From JAVZIQ01 sp037440545 (GTDB lineage: Archaea > Thermoproteota > Bathyarchaeia > Bathyarchaeales > Bathycorpusculaceae), in contig JBBITX010000070.1 of assembly GCA_037440545.1 (NCBI GenBank), forward strand, positions 1 to 6,073: DNA of 6,073 nucleotides, read 5' to 3'. The notes beneath the pieces are model-generated. The model was not told the origin of the DNA. It did no database searches and saw only the letters and a program-made list of their open reading frames with translations. The position numbers and the translations under genes are program-made. Numbering within the stretch: position 1 is the first letter of the stretch; every line of letters begins with the position of its first letter. Below, one piece after another: positions 1 through 4,673 of this stretch.

Positions 1-59
1 GGGTTAGATTTGAGGGAAATCAAAATTTTAAGCGTTTACTACTGCCAGACGATTGAGCC

Positions 60-80
60 AAAAGGTATACGTAACCTTTT
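60..80. repeat. Short inverted repeat downstream of the hydrogenase gene
   Basis: Seven-base arms AAAAGGT (60-66) and ACCTTTT (74-80) are perfectly complementary around a 7-nt loop. The element lies about 50 nt past the restored stop of the minus-strand hydrogenase gene. It could be a 3'-end hairpin or a protein-binding site. No U-tract follows on the minus strand, so a terminator role is not supported. The rest of 1-131 holds no complete gene that I can see. Confidence 0.35.
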
Positions 81-111
81 ATATCTCAACTCTACTTCTT
101 TGTCTTTTTCT

Positions 112-131
112 TCAAATTTTCTTTTCAATTT
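112..131 (+). repeat. Direct repeat, left copy (20 nt)
   Basis: TCAAATTTTCTTTTCAATTT here matches 682-701 at 19 of 20 positions (A versus G at the fifth base), in the same orientation. The two copies bracket the hydrogenase small-subunit gene. The sequence is pyrimidine-rich and of fairly low complexity, so chance or local duplication cannot be excluded. It ends immediately beside the restored stop codon of that gene. Confidence 0.55.
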
Positions 132-556
132 TTAAATCCAACCAAACTTCTTTTTGACAGCAGTTATAACTCCACTAACGATTGCCTCCGGCCTGGGGGG
201 CATCCAATAACGTATACGTCCACGGGAACAATCTTATCAAGTGGCCCCTCAACCATTTGGCTGCCTAAATAAGGGCCTCCTGAAGTTGCGCACGATCCAA
301 CGGCCACTACAGTTTTAGGCTCCGGCATTTGCTCGTACACCCTAACTGCACGTGGAAGCATTTGACGGGTTACAGGCCCTGTCACGAGTAGGACGTCGGC
401 GTGGCGAGGTGAACCGACAAGTAAGCACCATAAACGTTCCACGTCATATCTTGGAGTTAAAGCCGCAACTATTTCAATATCGCAGCCGGCGCATGATCCT
501 GTGTTTAAATGGAAAAGCCATGGCGACTTAATACGGCTTCTAGCTGCAATTTTCAT
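132..556 (-). CDS. Energy-converting [NiFe]-hydrogenase small subunit (NuoB/MbhJ/EchC-like), disrupted by a frameshift
   Basis: This is the small, iron-sulfur subunit of a membrane-bound group 4 [NiFe] hydrogenase or related complex I-like module, which passes electrons between the [NiFe] large subunit and a ferredoxin-type partner at the cytoplasmic side. Seen in the sequence: four cysteines at 22, 25 (GSCAGCDIEI), 89 (VGSCATSGG) and 119 (GCPP), the expected [4Fe-4S] ligands. The CxxC spacing is hydrogenase-like, whereas NADH dehydrogenase NuoB has adjacent cysteines. As read, the frame runs 556 to a stop at 164 (130 aa) and loses the family after GCPP. Adding one base to the six-G run at 195-200 restores GCPPRPEAI and continues to a stop at 132-134, giving about 141 aa, the normal family size. 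The ATG at 554-556 is the first start after an in-frame stop, and AGGAAG lies about 8 nt upstream. No other complete hydrogenase subunit is in view. The break is either a homopolymer sequencing error or real decay. MbhJ versus EchC type cannot be decided here. Confidence 0.85.
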
Positions 557-635
557 ATATCGCTCTTCCTAAATGCTTTCACTTCTTTGAATTTTTATCA
601 TTATTTCCTTTATTATTCATTTTGAAAAATATTAA

Positions 636-643
636 TTTATAAA
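636..643 (-). promoter_or_regulatory. Possible TATA box for the hydrogenase gene
   Basis: TTTATAAA, a perfect palindrome and good archaeal TATA element. Read on the minus strand it would place a transcription start near 610, giving a leader of about 55 nt before the ATG at 556. Because it is palindromic it gives no direction by itself. The 266-nt divergent spacer (557-822) contains no gene that I can support. Confidence 0.35.
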
Positions 644-681
644 AGATGCAGGGTTTTCCATAAAGCCTTGGTGCTGACTTA

Positions 682-701
682 TCAAGTTTTCTTTTCAATT
701 T
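682..701 (+). repeat. Direct repeat, right copy (20 nt)
   Basis: TCAAGTTTTCTTTTCAATTT matches 112-131 at 19 of 20 positions, same orientation, 570 nt apart. It lies in the spacer upstream of the minus-strand hydrogenase gene, so the gene plus its probable promoter sits between the two copies. Confidence 0.55.
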
Positions 702-789
702 AGCATTTCTCGCTGGAGGTTTATCGGATAATACTGAAAATGATAGTTATCAACTAAATGTTTCACTTTTTTCTATAATAATCGAAAAG

Positions 790-797
790 CTTTATAG
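790..797 (+). promoter_or_regulatory. TATA box of the regulator-transporter operon
   Basis: CTTTATAG preceded by the purine-rich CGAAAAG, which fits an archaeal BRE-TATA arrangement. Counting about 25-27 nt from the box centre puts the transcription start near 820, within a few bases of the GTG at 823. This predicts a leaderless or nearly leaderless mRNA, common in archaea, and explains why no Shine-Dalgarno sequence is seen before that start. Confidence 0.5.
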
Positions 798-822
798 AGT
801 GAGATGAAATACCTCGTTACGG

Positions 823-1113
823 GTGTACCTGCTGGAGCTGAAGGAGCTCCTAGTAACAGGTGAGGATGCATTAAAGGTTGCTGATGCTTTGACGGCTGCG
901 AGTTTCAGAATTCTCCAACTTCTTTCTAAAGAGCGCTTAGACGTTTCAATGATCGCTGAAAAGCTTGGGTTTAGCGAGGCATATATAAGTGAGCAGGTTC
1001 GCGTCTTAGAGGATCTTAAGTTGATTAATGTGAGCTATGAGCGCGGTAGGAGAGGAATCAGGAAAATGTGTGAATTAGCTGTTAAAAAAATCACTATTGT
1101 AATTGCCCCTTAA
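823..1113 (+). CDS. ArsR-like winged helix-turn-helix transcriptional regulator
   Basis: A 96-residue DNA-binding protein. The wHTH fold occupies about residues 20-90: helices at 24-35 and 40-48 (VSMIAEKLGF), a recognition helix around 51-65 (SEAYISEQVRVLEDLKLI), and a basic wing at 72-81 (YERGRRGIRK). The RRGIRK wing followed by a short strand is typical of small archaeal ArsR-type regulators. The only cysteine is Cys83 and there is no ELCxC metal-binding box, so metal sensing is not indicated. The GTG start is chosen because an in-frame TGA lies at 805-807 and no ATG follows before the fold begins; the TATA box at 790 agrees with it. It sits 12 nt before a membrane transporter gene and probably controls it, by inference from position. 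The ligand is unknown. Confidence 0.8.
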   Translation: MYLLELKELLVTGEDALKVADALTAASFRILQLLSKERLDVSMIAEKLGFSEAYISEQVRVLEDLKLINVSYERGRRGIRKMCELAVKKITIVIAP

Positions 1114-1125
1114 AGTTTGATCTTT

Positions 1126-2457
1126 ATGTCGACTATGGAGAAAGATAAATTTTTAAGGTTAAAGTGGATTTTGGTTTTCGAGGCTTTTTTCGCAGGCATA
1201 TACGTATCTTTGACAAAGGGACTTTTTGTGATATACCTTGCATCAATAGGATATAAAATTGAAGAAATCTCCCTCGTCGTATTTGTCTCTTCAACAATTT
1301 CCATGGTTATTGGAGCCCTTTTATATAGGCATCCTTCTTTTGTTTTAAGCAGGGTTAAGCTTAAGCTGACAGGTTTTCATGCATTAGAAAGAATTATCTG
1401 GTTGTTAATTCCTCTCATAACTGAAAGTTTAGTGGTTTCAATTCTCTATTCCCTTTACATGAGCTTCTCAGCTTTAATTAGCACTTTTTTATCCTTTTCC
1501 ATATATGGGTCTTTCTTAGAGGAGGATATAAAGGATGTTACAGCTAAAAGGTCGGCTGCAAATGGCGTTTCAAGTATATTGGGATATGTTTTCAGCGTAT
1601 TTCTTCTAGCCTTTCTTCCTCGCGAGGGTAGTTTTATTTACATTTTTTCTTTAGGATCCTTAGTGGGCTTAATTTCAACATTTCTTGTTCTCTTCATAGA
1701 TCTTTCACATCTTGAGGGTTCACATTTCCCATTAACCACAGTACAGCCGGAGAGGATTTTCTCCGCCTCCGCGTTTTTCATTGTTCTCCTCTCTTCAAGT
1801 AACCTTATGGGAATTGTATGGGCGCCATATGTAATGACACAGCTCAATGGCCCAGAATACCTAGCAGCTTCTATGAACCTTGCCGGGACGGCTTCCACCA
1901 TAATAGCCTCTTTAATTTGGGGTAGAAAATCATTCAAAGCCTTAAGGGTTGGGCTTGTTTTAAATGCTCTTGGACCATTAATAGTTTGGGCTACACCTTG
2001 GCCTTTTTTTCACGTGCCAATTAACGCCTATACCTCCTTCACATACACGGCCGCCAACTTTATTGGAGCTTTTCTGTTTGCAAAATATAACAAGTGGTTT
2101 GGAGCTGTAAAATCAAGTGTGCTTTTGGTAACTCTTAACAACGCATCTCAATGTGTAGCTGCAGCTTTAGGAATGTTAACTCAGGGTAGCTACCTTATTG
2201 CATTTTCAATAGTTTTCGCAGTGAAGATCATGGCCACAGCCTTAGCTTTATTAACAGTCCCTGAAACTGCTGTGATCCCTGAAGATGTTGCCAGAACATA
2301 TTCAAACGTGCTATATAACAACAGCCTTAACGGATATCACCTCGTTGTCGAGATTTCAAAGGAGACGGTGATAACAACTTTCCGGCTTGTTATATTCTCA
2401 TTTGTTATCGCAGTGTTATATTTGATATATCGAGTATTGTGGATGTTTATAATATGA
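1126..2457 (+). CDS. Major facilitator superfamily-like membrane transporter
   Basis: A highly hydrophobic protein of about 443 residues with roughly 11-12 predicted membrane spans in two halves. The halves are separated by a polar loop at about residues 190-212 (around HLEGSHFPLTT), the layout expected of a 12-TM MFS secondary transporter. A further polar stretch near residues 380-412 precedes the last span. The classical MFS motif A between spans 2 and 3 is not recognisable: the corresponding region reads GALLYRHPSF. Assignment therefore rests on topology and length rather than on a signature. Substrate cannot be predicted. I chose the ATG at 1126; a TTG at 1117 and an ATG at 1135 are also in frame, and no clear Shine-Dalgarno separates them. 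With the ArsR-like gene ending at 1113 the two are almost certainly co-transcribed. Confidence 0.7.
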   Translation: MSTMEKDKFLRLKWILVFEAFFAGIYVSLTKGLFVIYLASIGYKIEEISLVVFVSSTISMVIGALLYRHPSFVLSRVKLKLTGFHALERIIWLLIPLITESLVVSILYSLYMSFSALISTFLSFSIYGSFLEEDIKDVTAKRSAANGVSSILGYVFSVFLLAFLPREGSFIYIFSLGSLVGLISTFLVLFIDLSHLEGSHFPLTTVQPERIFSASAFFIVLLSSSNLMGIVWAPYVMTQLNGPEYLAASMNLAGTASTIIASLIWGRKSFKALRVGLVLNALGPLIVWATPWPFFHVPINAYTSFTYTAANFIGAFLFAKYNKWFGAVKSSVLLVTLNNASQCVAAALGMLTQGSYLIAFSIVFAVKIMATALALLTVPETAVIPEDVARTYSNVLYNNSLNGYHLVVEISKETVITTFRLVIFSFVIAVLYLIYRVLWMFII

Positions 2458-2490
2458 GAAAATTTAATAAATTTTAGAGTAATATCACGT

Positions 2491-2496
2491 GGGGAG
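2491..2496 (+). promoter_or_regulatory. Ribosome binding site fixing a TTG start
   Basis: GGGGAG ends 7 nt before the TTG at 2504, which selects that codon rather than the internal ATG at 2525. The GGAGG at 2507-2511 also precedes an ATG at 2514, but that ATG is out of frame with the membrane protein. Confidence 0.55.
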
Positions 2497-2503
2497 ATGT
2501 TAG

Positions 2504-3160
2504 TTGGAGGATAATGCCTTTGAAATGCTAAGAGAAGCGCTGGCCCAGATTGCAGGTGAATTTGTTCGTCTTCTACCAAAATTGTTCATTGCACTAATAG
2601 TTGTTGTGATTACTTTTTTAGTTATCAAAGTTTTGAATTATTCTTTTAGAAAAATGCTTAGGCTTGTAAAGCTTGACGAAACATTTAAGAAATTGGCCGG
2701 TTTCTCTTTTCCCTTCTCTCTAGATGGCTTAATAATTTTCTTGGCGGATCTGGGGATAGTTTTAATTGCATTATACGCGATGACAAACCTATTCCTAGGC
2801 GTGGAATATTTGAAGTTTATGAATGAGGGTTTATATTATGGGGCTAGAATAGTGAGCATCATAATAATTGCAATAATAATTCTAACAATATTTAGCACGG
2901 TAATAGGGAAGGTTAAAGTTGAAACTAGACTTAGAAGCTACTCCCTCTTCATAGTCTTACTTTTAGTTACAGCCATGTTAATAGACATTACAGCACTCAG
3001 CGATCAGGTGAAAAGTGCATTAATATCAGGGCTGGCCATTGGTTTAGGAATATCTGTAGGAGTGTTCGCTGTTTGGTTCTTTTTCCACGAATATTTTGAT
3101 AGAATTTTAAAAAAGCGAGGCATCGATTTAGAAAACGAAGATAACCCTCAAAAACGATAA
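2504..3160 (+). CDS. Five-TM membrane protein, MscS-associated conserved TM-helix type
   Basis: A 218-residue membrane protein with hydrophobic spans at about residues 25-44, 75-97, 112-134, 146-163 and 172-194, a short acidic N terminus and a charged C-terminal tail (ENEDNPQKR). The block LPKLFIALIVVVITFLVIKV followed by basic residues and LDE (25-60) matches the repeat found in 'conserved TM helix' proteins, which are relatives of small-conductance mechanosensitive channels. A second glycine-patterned helix, SGLAIGLGISVGV (175-187), resembles the pore-lining helix of that group. No soluble beta domain follows, so this is not a complete MscS. Gating or transport is possible but unproven. The TTG start is supported by GGGGAG at 2491. 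It follows the MFS gene by 46 nt on the same strand, with a weak TTTAATAAA element between, so co-transcription is possible. Confidence 0.65.
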   Translation: MEDNAFEMLREALAQIAGEFVRLLPKLFIALIVVVITFLVIKVLNYSFRKMLRLVKLDETFKKLAGFSFPFSLDGLIIFLADLGIVLIALYAMTNLFLGVEYLKFMNEGLYYGARIVSIIIIAIIILTIFSTVIGKVKVETRLRSYSLFIVLLLVTAMLIDITALSDQVKSALISGLAIGLGISVGVFAVWFFFHEYFDRILKKRGIDLENEDNPQKR

Positions 3161-3177
3161 AATTCATGGTTTTTCGA

Positions 3178-3190
3178 TAGCTCTTAGCTA
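3178..3190 (+). repeat. Small hairpin after the TM-helix gene
   Basis: TAGCT (3178-3182) and AGCTA (3186-3190) pair perfectly around a 3-nt loop, 17 nt after the stop at 3160 and just past GGTTTTTC. It could mark a 3' end before the broken gene that follows, but a terminator is not firmly supported because the T run precedes the hairpin. Confidence 0.25.
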
Positions 3191-3208
3191 GTTTCTAAAA
3201 GTAATGAT

Positions 3209-3469
3209 TTGAAAGATTATATTTTGAAGATATTTTGCAATAAGTATGATTTTGCCGGATACGCTGCCAATAGGGATGTTCGACTCTTTCTCGTTATGAT
3301 CGGAGGAATTATAAATCAGATTTTAGCTACCCTTACAGTGCTGGCTGTTCTAACCAATTTTACAGTTGTCGCACGCTTGTACGTTGCAGCAAAAATCAAA
3401 GGATGTTTAAAACCTAATTTAGCGCTTTATCAGCCTCAGTTTCTAGAGTTGCTAACAAACTTAAAGTAG
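3209..3469 (+). pseudogene. C-terminal remnant of a CDP-alcohol phosphatidyltransferase
   Basis: The 86 residues contain GYAANRDVRLFLVMIGGIIN (17-36), a hydrophobic span, and LTNFTVVARLYVAAK (48-62). This arrangement resembles the end of archaeal CDP-alcohol phosphatidyltransferases such as archaetidylinositol phosphate synthase-like enzymes, which join polar head groups to CDP-activated lipids in the membrane. Family members are usually near 190-200 residues and carry the catalytic DG..AR...G...D motif in the N-terminal half. That half is missing here: the frame opens only at 3188 after a TAG at 3185-3187, and the preceding gene ends at 3160. I therefore read it as a 5'-truncated, inactive copy. 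The TTG at 3209 has no clear ribosome binding site. The family call comes from remembered sequence patterns; a small unrelated membrane protein is the alternative. Confidence 0.5.
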
Positions 3470-3494
3470 AAGTTGTCGAGTTAAGATTAGAGAG

Positions 3495-3502
3495 TTATAA
3501 AT
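3495..3502 (+). promoter_or_regulatory. TATA-like box in the intergenic region
   Basis: TTATAAAT within GAGTTATAAATTGC. A start about 25 nt downstream would fall near 3520-3526, just before the inverted repeat that begins at 3528. It could drive a small RNA or a gene now hidden by the assembly gap. Confidence 0.3.
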
Positions 3503-3527
3503 TGCTTTAAGCTCTTTTCTCATCAAG

Positions 3528-3579
3528 CAAAATATGTAAGACTAAAGATCTTTTAGACGGTGCAGCTTTACATATTTTG
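3528..3579 (+). repeat. 12-bp inverted repeat with nested hairpin
   Basis: CAAAATATGTAA (3528-3539) and TTACATATTTTG (3568-3579) are perfect reverse complements around a 28-nt loop. Inside the loop, CTAAA (3542-3546) and TTTAG (3552-3556) form a second 5-bp stem. No protein is encoded on the plus strand here. It could be a structured RNA, a 3'-end element or a mobile-element remnant. Apart from this, the upstream TATA-like box and the gap, I see nothing else supportable in 3470-3825. Confidence 0.5.
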
Positions 3580-3639
3580 TCCATGCACTAGCCATTAACC
3601 TTAATCTAGCTGGCTTAAATCCGACCATAAGAAAGGCTT

Positions 3640-3739
3640 NNNNNNNNNNNNNNNNNNNNNNNNNNNNNNNNNNNNNNNNNNNNNNNNNNNNNNNNNNNNN
3701 NNNNNNNNNNNNNNNNNNNNNNNNNNNNNNNNNNNNNNN
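3640..3739. other. Assembly gap of 100 Ns
   Basis: Exactly 100 undetermined bases, the conventional filler for a scaffold join of unknown length. Genes could be missing. On the minus strand a short open frame (3542-3639) runs into it, and on the plus strand a frame ending at TAA (3794-3796) runs out of it. Neither is long enough to identify. Confidence 0.98.
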
Positions 3740-3780
3740 TCGAAGAAATTGGTCTTCTATGTTTTCGTTTTGGCTGGCAA

Positions 3781-3823
3781 TAAATATAAAGAATAAAATC
3801 TTTAAGCTTACACTGGTGGTGGG
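3781..3823 (+). promoter_or_regulatory. Promoter and ribosome binding site of the A24 peptidase gene
   Basis: TAAATATAAAG (3781-3791) is a TATA-like element that would start transcription near 3810. GGTGGTGGG (3815-3823) is a strong archaeal Shine-Dalgarno sequence; its GGTGG core ends 6 nt before the ATG at 3826, which supports that start. Confidence 0.5.
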
Positions 3824-3825
3824 TT

Positions 3826-4638
3826 ATGCATACAGCCTCAATGATCTCCACTGTGAAAATTGCTTTAGCGTTTGTTTTCTTAGTATATGCTTCTTGGAGA
3901 GATTTTAAAACTCGCGAAGTAAGTGACAGAGTTTGGGTTCTTTTCGCTCCATTGGCCTTCGCCTTAACCTTTTTTGAACTTTTATTCTGGGATTTTGCTT
4001 TGTTACCCTATTTTGGTTTGTGCTTTGGGTTGACAGCTGCATTTGCAATAGTGCTTTTCTATGCTGGCGGCTTTGGAGGAGCTGATGCAAAAGCCTTGAT
4101 GTGCTTGGCTTTAGCTTTGCCGTTCTATCCTAATAGGGTTTTGAAGCCTTTCTTCGGCGAAGTATCACCTATAATGCAAACTTTTTTCCCGATAACAGTT
4201 TTCATCAACTCTGTAGTTCTTTCGGCATTGTCTGCTGTTTACATATTTTTTTACAACATTTATTTGCGTCAAAAAACTGGTATGAAGTTTTTTGAGGGGG
4301 AACAGAAAAAAGAGGCGTTTTGGAAGAAAATTTTAGTTTTGATAACAGGCTATAAAATTCCGATAGCAAAGCTTAGGGAAAAGTGGCATATATACCCGTT
4401 AGAGGATTTGGAAAAAGCCGACTTTGGAATTAGAAGAAAACTTTTAATTTTCCCCAAAGACGAGGACAGAGATGCCATTGTTCAAAGACTTGAAGAAGTT
4501 GTTAAGGCTGGAGAAATTCATGAAGTGGTTTGGGCTACTCCAGGATTGCCAATGCTCATATTTGTAACGGCAGGGTTGGCGTTAGCCCTCTATCTAGGAG
4601 ACATAGTGTGGTTTTTAGTTAGCCTAATCATTAGATAA
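3826..4638 (+). CDS. flaK: Archaeal A24 family preflagellin/prepilin peptidase (FlaK-like)
   Basis: A 270-residue membrane aspartic protease that cleaves the class III signal peptide of archaellins or type IV pilin-like proteins before assembly. The two catalytic aspartates are visible: Asp26 in SWRDFKTREVSDR, and Asp87 in GGFGGADAKAL, the GxGD-type motif. Their 61-residue spacing equals that of the characterised Methanococcus enzyme (Asp18 and Asp79, from memory). Several membrane spans occupy residues 7-160. A soluble insert with many charged residues follows at about 160-235, and then ATPGLPMLIFVTAGLALALYL (238-258), matching the archaeal A24 C-terminal domain. The ATG at 3826 has a strong ribosome binding site; an ATG at 3841 is the alternative. 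No archaellin or pilin gene is in the window, so its substrate (archaellum or adhesive pili) is open. It lies directly after the scaffold gap and 35 nt before the kinase. Confidence 0.88.
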   Translation: MHTASMISTVKIALAFVFLVYASWRDFKTREVSDRVWVLFAPLAFALTFFELLFWDFALLPYFGLCFGLTAAFAIVLFYAGGFGGADAKALMCLALALPFYPNRVLKPFFGEVSPIMQTFFPITVFINSVVLSALSAVYIFFYNIYLRQKTGMKFFEGEQKKEAFWKKILVLITGYKIPIAKLREKWHIYPLEDLEKADFGIRRKLLIFPKDEDRDAIVQRLEEVVKAGEIHEVVWATPGLPMLIFVTAGLALALYLGDIVWFLVSLIIR

Positions 4639-4673
4639 AAGGTGTAGAAGGTTGACTTTGCTCCCGATAAAGT

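Noticed and set aside
557..730. Minus-strand frame upstream of the hydrogenase gene (contains KLKRKLDKSAPRLYGKPC)
   Set aside because: It has no credible start codon, ends in asparagine/lysine-rich low-complexity sequence and matches nothing I recognise.
1110..1304. Minus-strand open frame over the start of the transporter gene
   Set aside because: It lies opposite the well-supported transporter frame, has no family resemblance and no ribosome binding site; it reads as an antisense shadow.
1638..1937. Minus-strand 99-residue open frame with several cysteines
   Set aside because: Fully antisense to the transporter; composition is explained by the complement of hydrophobic codons and no cysteine motif is regular.
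2337..2579. Minus-strand open frame spanning the transporter end and TM-helix start
   Set aside because: Crosses two opposite-strand genes and a promoter-like spacer; not a plausible gene.
3542..3628. 28-residue minus-strand ORF (ATG at 3626-3628)
   Set aside because: Too short to identify and overlaps the inverted repeat; kept only as a possible gene end hidden by the gap.
3470..3639. Search for tRNA, box C/D RNA or CRISPR repeats in the long spacer
   Set aside because: No cloverleaf with a T-loop motif, no paired C and D boxes, and no regularly spaced repeats are visible; only the single inverted repeat stands out.
3615..3851. Minus-strand open frame running through the N block
   Set aside because: Its middle is undetermined bases of unknown length, so continuity of the frame is an artefact.
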